From an uncultured Gammaproteobacteria bacterium (GTDB lineage Bacteria; Pseudomonadota; Gammaproteobacteria; DRLM01): a stretch of 64,000 bases of DNA. How positions within the stretch are numbered: the stretch's first letter is position 1; the number at the start of each line of letters is the position of its first letter. This document shows, in pieces, positions 41,990 to 51,493 of the stretch. The notes under the pieces are model-generated. The model did not search any database and was not told where the DNA came from. It was given only the letters and a program-made list of their open reading frames with translations. The stretch lies in assembly GCA_947259075.1 (NCBI GenBank), contig CAMYKQ010000028.1:1-64000 (forward strand), in the 5' to 3' direction. Position numbers and translations under genes: made by a program.

Positions 41990-43234
41990 ATGAAAAACAC
42001 GCGTCTGAGAAACACCTTGATCTGCGCCGCGCTCCTGCCTCTGGGCGCGAATGCCGACGCCCTTGATGAGCGTTGGTACATCGCTCCGTCCGTCAGCTAT
42101 ATCTTCGCCGACGAGCACCGTAATGCCGATGACGATGTCGGCGCGCAACTGAGCGTGGGCAAGCCGGTCAACGAAAAGTGGAACGTGGAATTGACGGCGG
42201 TGGCCGACAGCCTTGAACGCACCGCTGGCGGCGAATTCGATCAAGCGGGCCTCGGCCTCGACAGCTTGTATTTCTTCACCCGTAACCGCGGTTTCGCCCC
42301 TTATCTCACGGTGGGCATGGGCCTGCTGCGCACCGAGCTCGCCAACAACGCCAATACGCATACCACGGTGAGCGCGGGGCTGGGCTTCATGAGCCGCTTG
42401 AATGACTACGGCCTGGCGCTGCGCACCGACGCCCGTTATCGCATGGACAACGACAACTCCAGTATCGCCAGCGAAAATGGCTTTGGCGATTGGCTGCTCA
42501 ACGTCGGCTTAGTGATTCCCTTCGGCAGCCAGCATAAGGCAGTTGCCGCCGCACCCGCGGTAGCGGCCGTGGCGGCGGCGCCGAAAGCAGCCCCAGCGCC
42601 CGTGGCGCCCGCGCCGGTGGACAGTGACGGCGACGGCATCGCCGATGGCGCCGATCGCTGCCCTGGCAGCATGCTGGGCGCCAAGGTCGACGCCACGGGC
42701 TGTGAAGTCGATAGCGATAAAGACGGCGTGGTCGACAGCCGCGACAAATGCCCGGGCACGCCCGCCGGCATCAAGGTCGACAGCCGCGGCTGCGAGCTCG
42801 ACAGTGATGGCGACGGCATCGTCGACAACAAAGACCAGTGCCCCAATACCCAAGCTGGCACCAAGGTCGACAACAAGGGTTGTGAACTGCAGGCGGTGAT
42901 CAAGCTGGAACGGGTCAATTTCGCGAACAACTCCGCTCAGCTGGACCCGTCATCCGTCAACACCTTGGATGACGCGGCCGAGACCCTGCGCCGTCATAGC
43001 GATCTCAAAATTGAGGTGGCGGGCCACACCGATGACCGGGGTAATCACGCCTACAACGTCAGACTGTCGCAACAACGCGCCGAGGCGGTCAAACAATATT
43101 TGATCGGCCAAGGCGTCAACGCGGCCAATCTGAGCGCGAAGGGTTACGGCCCCGCCACCCCGCTGGCCGACAATGCTACAGCCAATGGACGCGCGGCCAA
43201 TCGCCGCGTGGAACTGCGGATCCTGGGGCGTTAA
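41990..43234 (+). CDS. OmpA-family protein with thrombospondin type 3 repeats
   Basis: 414 aa. Signal peptide to ANA/DA. Residues about 22-180 form an 8-strand OmpA-like barrel. Then follow an Ala/Pro hinge and three calcium-binding TSP3 repeats (DSDGDGIADG.., DSDKDGVVDS.., DSDGDGIVDN..), each with a Cys pair. The last part is an OmpA C-terminal domain (VNFANNSAQLDPSS ... GHTDDRG ... SQQRAEAVKQYL ... NRRVEL) that binds peptidoglycan DAP through the conserved Asp/Arg. It anchors the outer membrane to the wall. It is followed by a strong hairpin. Confidence 0.93.
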   Translation: MKNTRLRNTLICAALLPLGANADALDERWYIAPSVSYIFADEHRNADDDVGAQLSVGKPVNEKWNVELTAVADSLERTAGGEFDQAGLGLDSLYFFTRNRGFAPYLTVGMGLLRTELANNANTHTTVSAGLGFMSRLNDYGLALRTDARYRMDNDNSSIASENGFGDWLLNVGLVIPFGSQHKAVAAAPAVAAVAAAPKAAPAPVAPAPVDSDGDGIADGADRCPGSMLGAKVDATGCEVDSDKDGVVDSRDKCPGTPAGIKVDSRGCELDSDGDGIVDNKDQCPNTQAGTKVDNKGCELQAVIKLERVNFANNSAQLDPSSVNTLDDAAETLRRHSDLKIEVAGHTDDRGNHAYNVRLSQQRAEAVKQYLIGQGVNAANLSAKGYGPATPLADNATANGRAANRRVELRILGR

Positions 43235-43244
43235 GCCCTGGCCC

Positions 43245-43275
43245 AAGCGCGGGACGGAATATCCGTCCCGCGCTT
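43245..43275 (+). terminator. Hairpin after the OmpA-family gene
   Basis: AAGCGCGGGACGGA and its exact complement (14-bp arms, 3-nt loop) lie 10 bp after the stop. No T-run follows, but the stem is very stable. Confidence 0.7.
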
Positions 43276-43309
43276 AACGGGTCCGCCAGGCAAGGATGAG
43301 GAGACCGTC

Positions 43310-44152
43310 ATGAATTCACTGATGCAGGAAGCGCAAAGTAGTGACCTTGTTACCCACTACCTTCTTCCTTGGGGTATCAATATCGCCCTGGCCTTGACGA
43401 TCTTCATTGCCGGCCGCTGGCTCGCAAAACTCATCACCCAAGCCAGCAAAGGCTTGCTGGCCAAGACCAAGACCGAGCTAACACTCTCCCGTCTTCTCGG
43501 CAACATCCTCTACACGGTATTGTTAGCTGTAGTCGTCGTCGCCGCTCTCGACCAACTCGGCGTGAACACCAACGCGGTATTGCTCGTGTTCGTGACCGTG
43601 GGTTTGGCGGCAGGATTAGCGCTCAAAGATTCACTATCTAATTTTGCCGCCGGGGTAATGTTGATCTTGTTCAAACCTTTTAAAACCGGCGACCTTATCG
43701 AGGCGGCGGGCACCAGCGGCATGGTGGAGGAAATCCGCCTGCTCGACACCCAAATGCGCAGTGACGACAACCGGGAAATCACCGTCCCCAATTCACATAT
43801 TTACGGCGGCACCATCGTCAACTTCACCGCCAAAAATACCCGGCGCATTGATTTGGTGGTCAGCATCAGTTATGACGACGACATCCGTAAAGCGAAAAAA
43901 TTACTTGAAGGCATCCTCGCCCAGAATGAACGTATCTTGCGTGACCCCCCACCCTTGATCGCGGTACTGGAACTGGACGAAAGCAGTGTCAATCTGGCCG
44001 TGCGGCCTTGGGTGAAAACCCCTGATTACTGGCCCGCACGCTTTGACTTGAACGAAAGCATCAAAGACGTGTTCGACGCCAATGGCATCAATATTCCGCG
44101 CCCTCAATTGGACGTGCATCATCGCGGCCATAAAAAATCGTACGCGGCATAA
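43310..44152 (+). CDS. MscS-family mechanosensitive channel
   Basis: 280 aa, the length of E. coli MscS. Three N-terminal membrane helices are followed by the pore helix GLAAGLALKDSLSNFAAGVMLILFKPF. The cytoplasmic beta domain has TGDLIEAAG and PNSHIYGGTIVNFT. The channel releases small solutes on hypo-osmotic shock. An AAGGATGAGGAG-type site lies just upstream. It is monocistronic, with its own terminator. Confidence 0.95.
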   Translation: MNSLMQEAQSSDLVTHYLLPWGINIALALTIFIAGRWLAKLITQASKGLLAKTKTELTLSRLLGNILYTVLLAVVVVAALDQLGVNTNAVLLVFVTVGLAAGLALKDSLSNFAAGVMLILFKPFKTGDLIEAAGTSGMVEEIRLLDTQMRSDDNREITVPNSHIYGGTIVNFTAKNTRRIDLVVSISYDDDIRKAKKLLEGILAQNERILRDPPPLIAVLELDESSVNLAVRPWVKTPDYWPARFDLNESIKDVFDANGINIPRPQLDVHHRGHKKSYAA

Positions 44153-44166
44153 ACCCATCCCCCTTC

Positions 44167-44200
44167 AACCGGCTTTAGTTATTACAAGCCGGTTTTTTTT
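44167..44200 (+). terminator. Rho-independent terminator of the mscS gene
   Basis: AACCGGCTT and AAGCCGGTT (9-bp arms) are followed directly by an 8-T run, 14 bp after the stop. Confidence 0.92.
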
Positions 44201-44328
44201 GCGCAAACACCCCTATTACTCAATCTGGCCTGTTCATCTCAAAACGAGTAAGCTTGATTGCCGGGCCCCCGGCTCAAGGCATGACGAATCAAACCGCCAA
44301 GGATCAGCACGTCACGAAGGAATCAGCC

Positions 44329-44757
44329 ATGAATACCAATCTGTTCAAGCGCGCATTGAGCGCGATACTGCTAACGGCATTACTACAACTCACACCTTTC
44401 GCTTGGGCCCAAGATGGGGCCGCCGCAAACGCCAGCGCCTCGCGAACCGGCTTTACCAGCGCCATCAATGATCGCGAACCGGTGGACAGTCTGTCTTCCT
44501 TGAGCAACGAGCACCGTCAAGTTTATTTCTTCAGTGAGCTGCACGGCCTCAACGGCCAAAGCGTCATTCATCGCTGGCAGCACAACGGTCAAGTGATGGC
44601 GGAAATTAAATTCGAGGTAGGCGCCAATCGCTGGCGGGTATGGTCGAGCAAGAACTTACTGCCGGAATGGACGGGGGAATGGCGGGTCAGCGTTATTGAT
44701 GGCGCGGGCAATACGCTCGGTGAATCAACGCTCGACTACACCGCCGCGCAACCGTAA
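44329..44757 (+). CDS. DUF2914 domain exported protein
   Basis: 142 aa from the ATG at 44329 (site AAGGAATCAGCC). Signal peptide MNTNLFKRALSAILLTALLQLTPFAWA. The rest is one DUF2914 domain: AINDREPVDSL, VYFFSELHGLNGQSVIHRWQHNG, WRVWSSKNLLPEWTGEWRVSVIDGAG. This is a small beta-sandwich of unknown function, probably periplasmic here. In-frame starts further upstream (44254) lack a signal sequence. Confidence 0.85.
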   Translation: MNTNLFKRALSAILLTALLQLTPFAWAQDGAAANASASRTGFTSAINDREPVDSLSSLSNEHRQVYFFSELHGLNGQSVIHRWQHNGQVMAEIKFEVGANRWRVWSSKNLLPEWTGEWRVSVIDGAGNTLGESTLDYTAAQP

Positions 44758-44826
44758 ACGCCAACGCCGGGCAAAATTCGCGCCGGGTACGCGCCGGAAG
44801 AGAATGAGATTAATCGCAGCGGGGTG

Positions 44827-44858
44827 ACGCATCACCGGCCATGTGGCGGGTGATGCGT
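44827..44858. terminator. Hairpin between convergent genes
   Basis: ACGCATCACC and GGTGATGCGT (10-bp arms, 12-nt loop) lie between the ends of the DUF2914 and acyltransferase genes. No T-run, so moderate confidence. Confidence 0.55.
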
Positions 44859-44868
44859 AATTGCCCCC

Positions 44869-45633
44869 TTACATCGCCCCCACGGCCCGGGGCATCGCGG
44901 CTACGGCGAGTTCGCTGTGCAAATGAAATGCGCGCTGACGCCCATCCGGACCCCTCTCGCCCATCATCGCCTGCGCGAACTGCTCGAATAAATGTTCGAC
45001 ATTCACCAAAAAGGGGTAACGCTCGCCGCGATGCCAGGCGGGTTGACCCACCTGTTGCAAATCCAAGTGCAGCACATGACCGATCACTTTGGACAAGGCC
45101 TTAGTGATGAACATATACCAATGCTCCGCGCCACACTCACGGCTATAGGCAACCGCCGCGTCCAATAGGACGCGCAGTATCTCCGCGGTGCGTAAGCGTT
45201 TGCGCATTTCAACCCGCGCCTCATCCGCCGCCCTTGCGGCATTAAGCGGAGAGGCATCGCGCCCTTCGCAGGGCAGCGCTTGGCCTTGCAGGCGGCGACG
45301 GTAGTGACCGACCATGCACAAGCGGGAGATTTCCAATACCTGATTACAAGGGGGGCGCAGAGCCTCTTCAATTTCGGTGCGCGTTTCAATAGGCAAGACA
45401 TCGCCGTGAGGCAGGATCAGCCGCATCGCGGCAACCCAACGATTGTTCTCCCGCTCCCGCACTAAGAAATGGACCGCTTTGTCATCCCATTCGTCTTTTT
45501 CTTCGCCATCAGGAAATAAGGCGGGATCCTCATAACCCGTCTCCACGCAAAATACCTGATAACGAAGCTGATAATGTATACGGCGACTCCACTCATCGTC
45601 CGCCAGAACAACTTCAAAATGTTCCTTAGGCAT
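44869..45633 (-). CDS. PEP-CTERM/exosortase system-associated acyltransferase
   Basis: 254 aa from the ATG at 45633 (site GGGAGCGATC). A GNAT-fold protein resembling LuxI-type acyl-homoserine-lactone synthases: RYQVFCVETGYE near the N-terminus, VAAMRLILP, and EISRLCMV before a variable loop. This pattern matches the acyltransferase family that co-occurs with exosortase/PEP-CTERM protein sorting. Its product is unknown; it may be an acylated signal or lipid. No exosortase or EPS gene is adjacent, but a PEP-CTERM substrate lies at 61820. Confidence 0.85.
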   Translation of the reverse strand: MPKEHFEVVLADDEWSRRIHYQLRYQVFCVETGYEDPALFPDGEEKDEWDDKAVHFLVRERENNRWVAAMRLILPHGDVLPIETRTEIEEALRPPCNQVLEISRLCMVGHYRRRLQGQALPCEGRDASPLNAARAADEARVEMRKRLRTAEILRVLLDAAVAYSRECGAEHWYMFITKALSKVIGHVLHLDLQQVGQPAWHRGERYPFLVNVEHLFEQFAQAMMGERGPDGRQRAFHLHSELAVAAMPRAVGAM

Positions 45634-46150
45634 GATCGCTCCCTGGTCTTTCCCTTCGATGGGCCAATGACTCATTCCTTAATCTTCCCTACACTAAACA
45701 TGACCACTCGCTCCTCCCTGCCGCCGGAACCTTCCAAGCAAGAACTAATTAATAGGCGCCGAAAAACATGGCCGCATGGACCGGCCGGGCTGAACCCTGA
45801 ACCCGCGTAAAGTGGTAAACCCTCGAAAAGCGAATGGACAACACCGGCGGACGCCCCTGCGGTAACCACGGCCACGGGTCCGAAAAATGGGGGTAGGCAT
45901 ACTAAGGCGAAGGGTCAACGACACGGCCATATCACCGCCCATTATCATGCGAGCACGCCCGTTGATACAGACATCCCCGATGAGACCGGCGCAAGGTCGT
46001 AGAAGTGGATGCATCCTGCCAACTGTAGGCTCCTTACTTAAGCAATCACCAAGTGATCGCACACCGTATTAGCAAACCCTGTACCAGCAAATGATTAGCT
46101 ATTAAATACAAACCGTTAAAACCACTCCGCCCTCACGCGCAACGGGACCG

Positions 46151-46168
46151 CGTCTCATAATGGAGACA
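46151..46168. promoter_or_regulatory. GlrR-type box 1
   Basis: CGTC-N10-GACA (inner bases TCATAATGGA), one base off the GlrR consensus TGTC-N10-GACA. Nearly identical to box 2. Confidence 0.6.
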
Positions 46169-46215
46169 ATATCCCGCAAGCGAAATTTATGTCAATGAAT
46201 CCACGCAATTTTACG

Positions 46216-46233
46216 CGTCTCCTTATGGAGACA
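46216..46233. promoter_or_regulatory. GlrR-type box 2
   Basis: CGTC-N10-GACA with inner bases TCCTTATGGA. The core GTCTCC/GGAGAC is itself a perfect inverted repeat. It lies 65 bp from box 1. Confidence 0.6.
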
Positions 46234-46290
46234 ATGTAAAAAAGGGGCGTATATTCATTGCCCAGGGTCATTCAGCCATGCTCTATACTG

Positions 46291-46308
46291 TGTCCATTTG
46301 CCGGGACA
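46291..46308. promoter_or_regulatory. GlrR-type box 3 (exact consensus)
   Basis: TGTC-N10-GACA, an exact match to the GlrR site, 148 bp before the glrK start. TATACT at 46284-46289 lies immediately upstream and could be a -10, in which case the box would overlap the transcription start. Confidence 0.65.
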
Positions 46309-46455
46309 GTCCGTCAGTAAATGGCACAGGGGCCAAGCCCGACGGGGGCCAATTAGATGCAATGCAGGCAATACAGGCCGGACCAGCGGCAATGGCGCCC
46401 GACACAACCCACTCACAAAACGGACAGATTGATGTTGACGGGGACGAAACGCACG

Positions 46456-47940
46456 ATGCCACCTACCTATACTCACCCCCCCAGCAAATCCCTGTATTTT
46501 TACGGCCCGAAATCTTTTCTGACTTTGGCCTTGATCGGCTTCGCCATCGTGGCTTTGCCACTGACCTTCGCCTTGATTTATGGCGCCATCCATGTCGACC
46601 GCCTTGCCGCGCAAAGTCAGGCCACGGTCTACAAAGCCGTACGAACCACGCAACACACGCGCATGCTGCTGGAACAGTTAACCGCGATGGAACGCACCGC
46701 CCGCCAATACCGCGTGCTGCGCGACGAAGTCCTGTTTCAAGCCTACGCCGAGAAACACCAGAACTTTCAGTTGACGGTCAATATGCTGTTAGATGCGCTA
46801 CACGATCCCGCCGTGGTCAGCCGGCTCCATGAGCTCGCGGAAAAGGAAAACCAGCAGTTTCTTTTACTCAGCAAACAGACGGCTAATTCCCCAGGCGCCG
46901 AGGAGGCCATTTCACAATTCATTGCGCTTACCGACCTAGCCCAAGGCGTCTTGACCAAGAGCAATCAAATCATCGACGACGAAGTCGCCGAAATGCACCA
47001 AGCCACCGAACGCACCCTAAAGGCATTTCTCTGGCTCGCTTTTTCCTTAGGACCCGCGGCGGTCGTCTTCGCGGGCTTATTCGTTGTGTTGCTGAATCGG
47101 CCCATCAAGCAGATCGACCAAGCAATCCGCCGGCTTGGGAATGGAGAATTCACCGCAGCCGTCACCGTCACCGGCCCGCGTGACATGGAATACCTCGGGC
47201 AGCGGCTCGAATGGTTACGCCAGCAGCTCATTGACCTCGAGAAACAAAAAACCAAATTTATTCGCCATGTCTCTCATGAACTCAAAACCCCGCTCACCGC
47301 CCTGCGCGAAGGCGCAGAACTACTCGCCGATGAAGTCGTGGGCGATTTGCACGGCGAACAAAAAGAAGTTGTCAGCATCCTCAAACAAAACAGCATCAAA
47401 TTACAAAAACTCATTGAGGATCTTCTGAATTTCAATCTTGCCGCCACGCCAGCCGCCGCCCATCACATCGAATCATTAAGACTGGATGAAATCATCGCTA
47501 CCGTGGCCAATGATCACAAGCTCAGCATGGTAAGCAAAGACATCCGCCTGAAAACCGAAATCGGCCCCACCACTATCGAAGGTGAACCGGAAAAACTCAG
47601 AGTAATCGTCGATAATTTACTGTCCAATGCCGTAAAATACTCGCCCCACGGCGGCACCATTCGTCTCACATTGCGCGAGCAAGGCAAGCACGTTATTCTC
47701 GACGTGCGTGATTCCGGCCCCGGCATCGACCCCGAGGAATCACCCAAAGTTTTTGATGCGTTTTACCAAGGGAAGGCACCCATCGATGGTTTTATTAAAG
47801 GCTCCGGCCTAGGCCTATCAATCGCGCGCGAACACGCGCTCGCCCATAATGGGCGGATCGAGGCCATACCCGACACCAGCGGCGCCCACCTGCGCGTCAT
47901 CCTCCCTCACAAACAAGCCGACCATGTTCATGCCGCATAA
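46456..47940 (+). CDS. glrK: Sensor histidine kinase GlrK/QseE
   Basis: 494 aa from the ATG at 46456 (an ATG at 46432 is the alternative). TM1 is FLTLALIGFAIVALPLTFALIYG. A helical periplasmic sensor region follows. TM2 (FLWLAFSLGPAAVVFAGLFVVLL) leads into a HAMP segment, then the phospho-acceptor HisKA box RHVSHELKTPLTALREG. The ATPase has the N-box DNLLSNAVKYSP, G1 DSGPGID and G2 GSGLGLSIA. The next two genes are a QseG-type lipoprotein and a sigma-54 activator, the exact glrK-qseG-glrR order of E. coli. It should phosphorylate GlrR in response to envelope signals. Confidence 0.93.
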   Translation: MPPTYTHPPSKSLYFYGPKSFLTLALIGFAIVALPLTFALIYGAIHVDRLAAQSQATVYKAVRTTQHTRMLLEQLTAMERTARQYRVLRDEVLFQAYAEKHQNFQLTVNMLLDALHDPAVVSRLHELAEKENQQFLLLSKQTANSPGAEEAISQFIALTDLAQGVLTKSNQIIDDEVAEMHQATERTLKAFLWLAFSLGPAAVVFAGLFVVLLNRPIKQIDQAIRRLGNGEFTAAVTVTGPRDMEYLGQRLEWLRQQLIDLEKQKTKFIRHVSHELKTPLTALREGAELLADEVVGDLHGEQKEVVSILKQNSIKLQKLIEDLLNFNLAATPAAAHHIESLRLDEIIATVANDHKLSMVSKDIRLKTEIGPTTIEGEPEKLRVIVDNLLSNAVKYSPHGGTIRLTLREQGKHVILDVRDSGPGIDPEESPKVFDAFYQGKAPIDGFIKGSGLGLSIAREHALAHNGRIEAIPDTSGAHLRVILPHKQADHVHAA

Positions 47941-48523
47941 TTGGCGAATCATTTCCATCGGACTCATCAGCCTCGGCGTCAGCGCCTGCGGGATGATGCC
48001 GCCGCAAAAACAAGCCACCGGAAATAATACATCGACACCCTCGGCGCCGGTGGAGGCACGCGAAATAAGCGCTTCCGAACTGGCTGCCTTGGCAACCATA
48101 CGCTGGTGGCTGGATTATCAGCAAAGCATTAGCACGCAGACGCAAAAACTGACCGCCGCCGAATACAAGAGCGCCGAATCCAGCTTGATTATGGACGCTT
48201 CTCTACATAACCGCCTGCGTATGATTACGCTACTCAGCGTACGTGGCACACCCTTCCACAATCCGGAACGGGCGCTGAAAATTCTGGATGAAATCATCGC
48301 CGATCCGCACACACAGTCCAAACTCATCCGCGACAGCGCTTCCTTGGCGAAGGCGAACATCCTTAGTTCACAGCAGGATCAGAAAAAAATCCAAGCGCTT
48401 ATGGAAAATATAAAAGAGTTACAGAACAATAATACCGCCATCCAAAATCAATTGGATGCCTTGAAGGAAATCGAACGAAGCATTTATGAACGCCGAAAAG
48501 TCGAGGTGACAAACAAGCAATGA
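47924..48523 (+). CDS. qseG: QseG/YfhG-type outer-membrane lipoprotein
   Basis: 199 aa from the ATG at 47924 (47930 also possible), overlapping the end of glrK. The lipobox is LGVSAC. The mature part is helical, ending in a long coiled coil (QKKIQALMENIKELQNNNTAIQNQLDALKEIE). In E. coli QseG modulates GlrK activity from the periplasm. Its ATGA overlap with glrR shows the three are one translational unit. Confidence 0.85.
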   Translation: MFMPHNWRIISIGLISLGVSACGMMPPQKQATGNNTSTPSAPVEAREISASELAALATIRWWLDYQQSISTQTQKLTAAEYKSAESSLIMDASLHNRLRMITLLSVRGTPFHNPERALKILDEIIADPHTQSKLIRDSASLAKANILSSQQDQKKIQALMENIKELQNNNTAIQNQLDALKEIERSIYERRKVEVTNKQ

Positions 48524-49887
48524 ACCGCGCAAAAGGAAAAGTTTTACTCATTGATGACGATCCGGGCCTGCTGCGGCTCATCTCCATCCGGCTAAACACG
48601 GCCGGTTATGATGTAATCCCCATGGACAGCGGCGAACGCGCGCTGGCGCAGTTTCCCATCCACCGCCCGCAGGTGGTGGTCACCGATCTCCGCATGAACG
48701 GCATGGATGGTATGGCGGTGTTCGATGCTATTCATCAACGTTACCCCATGGTCCCGGTCATCATCCTAACCGCGCACGGCACCATTCCCGACGCGGTCAA
48801 TGCCACCAAGCGCGGCGTGTTCGGCTTCCTCACCAAACCCTTCGAGAGCAAGGCGCTGCTCGATCAAATCAACAAAGCCATCAGCATTAACGGTAACGGC
48901 CAGAGCGCGGAAAGCCAGGGAGGGAGCGATGGCGCCTGGCGGCAGGAAATCATCTCGCGCAATCCCGCCATCGAAGATGTGCTGCATCAGGCACGCCTGG
49001 TGGCGGAAAGCGAGATCAGCGTCTTTATTCATGGAGAAAGCGGCACGGGCAAAGACCTGCTGGCGCGCGCGATTCACAAAGCCAGTCCGCGTCACGCGCA
49101 ATCCTTCGTCGCCATCAATTGCAGCGCCATCCCCGAACCCTTACTGGAATCCGAGCTGTTCGGCCACAGCAAAGGTTCCTTCACCGGCGCCACCCGCAAT
49201 CACAAGGGCTTGTTCCAAGCCGCGGACAAAGGCACTTTATTTCTCGATGAAATTGGTGACATGCCGCTGTCATTGCAAGCGAAGTTACTACGGGTATTGC
49301 AGGACAGAGAGGTGCGCCCGGTAGGTTCCACCGAATCGGTGAAGGTGGACGTGCGCGTCATTTCCGCCACGCATCGCAATCTCGAACGCGCGATGACCGA
49401 GGGACAGTTCCGCGAGGATCTGTATTACCGTCTCAATGTCGTCGCGCTGGAAATCCCCACGCTGGCACAACGCCGCGAGGACATCCCGCTGCTCGCCGGC
49501 CATTTCCTCAGTCTCCTCGCCGTGAAAAACCGGCGCGAGATCGAAGGATTTTCACCGGAGGCGATGGAGCTGTTAGTGGGCGCGCCCTGGCCGGGCAATG
49601 TGCGGCAATTACTCAACGTCGTCGAACAAGTAGTCGCCTTATCCACCACCCCCATCGTGCCCGCCTCTTTGGTCAACAAGGCGCTGCGCAATGAATCGGG
49701 CGACATCCTGGCCTTCGCCGACGCCCGTAACCGTTTCGAACGAGATTATTTGGTGCAACTCCTGCAAATCACCCAAGGCAGCGTCACGCAGGCCGCGCGC
49801 CTGGCGAAGCGCAATCGCACGGAATTCTACAAACTATTACGGCGCCATCATTTGGAACCCGGCCTATTTAAAGAAGCGGCGGGTTAA
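48520..49887 (+). CDS. glrR: Sigma-54-dependent response regulator GlrR/QseF
   Basis: 455 aa NtrC-type activator. The N-terminal receiver has the phospho-site in VVVTDLRMNGMDG. The AAA+ domain has Walker A GESGTGKD, the sigma-54 contact loop in variant form GSFTGA (usually GAFTGA), Walker B FLDEIGDMP and the arginine finger region. A C-terminal Fis-type HTH (GSVTQAARLAKRNRTEFYKLLRRH) binds DNA. The GSFTGA variant occurs in natural activators and need not abolish function. It probably binds the three boxes upstream of glrK. Confidence 0.94.
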   Translation: MNRAKGKVLLIDDDPGLLRLISIRLNTAGYDVIPMDSGERALAQFPIHRPQVVVTDLRMNGMDGMAVFDAIHQRYPMVPVIILTAHGTIPDAVNATKRGVFGFLTKPFESKALLDQINKAISINGNGQSAESQGGSDGAWRQEIISRNPAIEDVLHQARLVAESEISVFIHGESGTGKDLLARAIHKASPRHAQSFVAINCSAIPEPLLESELFGHSKGSFTGATRNHKGLFQAADKGTLFLDEIGDMPLSLQAKLLRVLQDREVRPVGSTESVKVDVRVISATHRNLERAMTEGQFREDLYYRLNVVALEIPTLAQRREDIPLLAGHFLSLLAVKNRREIEGFSPEAMELLVGAPWPGNVRQLLNVVEQVVALSTTPIVPASLVNKALRNESGDILAFADARNRFERDYLVQLLQITQGSVTQAARLAKRNRTEFYKLLRRHHLEPGLFKEAAG

Positions 49888-49912
49888 ACCGGAACGAGCG
49901 CGGCACGGGCGT

Positions 49913-51493
49913 TCAATGTTCCCGTGTCGCCACAAACTCAATCTCGGGCCAACGCTCCATGGTTAATCCCAAGTTGACGCGGGTCGGCGCCAAATAGGTG
50001 AGATCGCCGCCGCCATCCAGGGCCAAATTGTCATGGGCTTTACGGCGGAATTCTTCGAGACGCTTGGCGTCACCACACATCACCCAGCGCGCCGTGGCCA
50101 CCGCCACCGGCTCGAAGATGCACTCCACGCCGTATTCATCCTGCAGCCGTTGCGCCACCACGTCGAACTGCAGCACGCCCACCGCGCCGAGAATCAGGTC
50201 ATTGCTGTTGAGCGGGCGGAACAACTGCGTCGCGCCCTCTTCGCACAATTGCTCCAGGCCCTTCTGCAGCGCCTTCATCCGCAGCGGATCACGCAAACGG
50301 GCGCGGCGGAATAACTCGGGCGCGAAGTGGGGTATACCGGTGTACTTGAGGATTTCGCCCTCGGTGAAGGTATCGCCGATTTGAATGGTGCCGTGATTGT
50401 GCAGACCGATGATATCGCCAGGATAGGCATCTTCCACCTGCTCGCGCTCGCGCGCCATGAACGTGATGGCATTGGCGATCTTCACGTCGCGGCCGAGCCG
50501 CACTTGATGCAGCTTCATGCCCTTGCTATAGGCGCCGGAACACACCCGCAAGAAGGCGATACGGTCGCGGTGCGCCGGGTCCATATTCGCTTGTATCTTA
50601 AATACGAAACCGGTGAATTTCTCTTCGGTGGGCGCGACGTCGCGCGCGGTGGCGTGGCGCGGCAAGGGACCGGGGGCGTATTCGGCCATGGCGGTCAACA
50701 AATCCTCCACACCAAAATTATTCACCGCGGAGCCGAAAAACACCGGAGTCAAACGCCCGGCGCGGTAGGCGTCCAAATCAAACTCGTGGCTGGCGCCCTT
50801 CACTAGCTCCACTTGATCGCGGAATTCTTCCGCCATGGTGCCGAACAGCTCATTGAGGCGCGGGTTATCCAGACCTTGAATCACCTCGCCCGCTTGAATG
50901 CGGCCGCCATGGGTCGAGCTGAACAAATGCACGCTGTTGGTGTAGAGATTAAACACGCCTTTAAATCCCTTACCCATGCCGATGGGCCAGGTGATAGGCG
51001 CACATTGAATCTTAAGTACGGACTCGATCTCATCGAGCAAATCGATGGGTTCGCGGCCGTCGCGGTCGAGTTTATTGATAAAGGAGATGATGGGCGTATC
51101 GCGCAAGCGGCACACCTCCATCAGCTTGATGGTGCGCTCCTCGACGCCCTTAGCGCTGTCAATAACCATCAGCGCCGAGTCCACCGCCGTCAGCGTGCGA
51201 TACGTGTCCTCGGAAAAATCCTCGTGACCGGGGGTATCAAGCAGATTGACCACAACACCTTTATAAGGAAACTGCATCACCGAGGTCGTCACCGAGATAC
51301 CGCGGCGCTTTTCCAGCTCCATCCAGTCCGAAGTAGCATGACGCGCCGCCTTGCGCCCTTTCACCGCGCCCGCCAACTGAATGGCACCACCATAGAGCAA
51401 GAGCTTCTCGGTCAGGGTGGTTTTGCCGGCATCAGGGTGAGAAATGATGGCGAATGTGCGCCGCCGCGCCGCCTCTGCTGCGATACTTGCCAT
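49913..51493 (-). CDS. prfC: Peptide chain release factor 3
   Basis: 526 aa translational GTPase that removes RF1/RF2 from the ribosome after termination. G1 is [19 protein letters not shown]3 is [10 protein letters not shown]4 is [11 protein letters not shown]. Length and the C-terminal domain ([15 protein letters not shown]) match RF3. It is convergent with glrR, 25 bp from its stop. Confidence 0.97.
   Translation of the reverse strand: MASIAAEAARRRTFAIISHPDAGKTTLTEKLLLYGGAIQLAGAVKGRKAARHATSDWMELEKRRGISVTTSVMQFPYKGVVVNLLDTPGHEDFSEDTYRTLTAVDSALMVIDSAKGVEERTIKLMEVCRLRDTPIISFINKLDRDGREPIDLLDEIESVLKIQCAPITWPIGMGKGFKGVFNLYTNSVHLFSSTHGGRIQAGEVIQGLDNPRLNELFGTMAEEFRDQVELVKGASHEFDLDAYRAGRLTPVFFGSAVNNFGVEDLLTAMAEYAPGPLPRHATARDVAPTEEKFTGFVFKIQANMDPAHRDRIAFLRVCSGAYSKGMKLHQVRLGRDVKIANAITFMAREREQVEDAYPGDIIGLHNHGTIQIGDTFTEGEILKYTGIPHFAPELFRRARLRDPLRMKALQKGLEQLCEEGATQLFRPLNSNDLILGAVGVLQFDVVAQRLQDEYGVECIFEPVAVATARWVMCGDAKRLEEFRRKAHDNLALDGGGDLTYLAPTRVNLGLTMERWPEIEFVATREH

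Larger units (their letters stand above)
45634..46455. other. Long intergenic region upstream of glrK
   Basis: About 820 bp between divergent genes. ORFs here have no ribosome site or family resemblance. The right third carries three GlrR-type boxes (46151, 46216, 46291). The left part shows no clear structure; a small RNA is possible in principle (in E. coli GlrR drives the sRNA glmY next to glrK), but I cannot identify one or a convincing sigma-54 promoter. Confidence 0.5.

Noticed and set aside
45745-46062. 105-codon minus-strand ORF and possible riboswitch in the glrK upstream gap
   Set aside because: No coding signature. I looked for a c-di-GMP (GEMM) riboswitch core and did not find its conserved bases.
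46310-46400. Sigma-54 promoter (GG-N10-GC) downstream of the GlrR boxes
   Set aside because: TGGCAC at about 46322 has no GC at the right spacing, and another GG-N10-GC near 46345 lacks the rest of the consensus; not strong enough to list.
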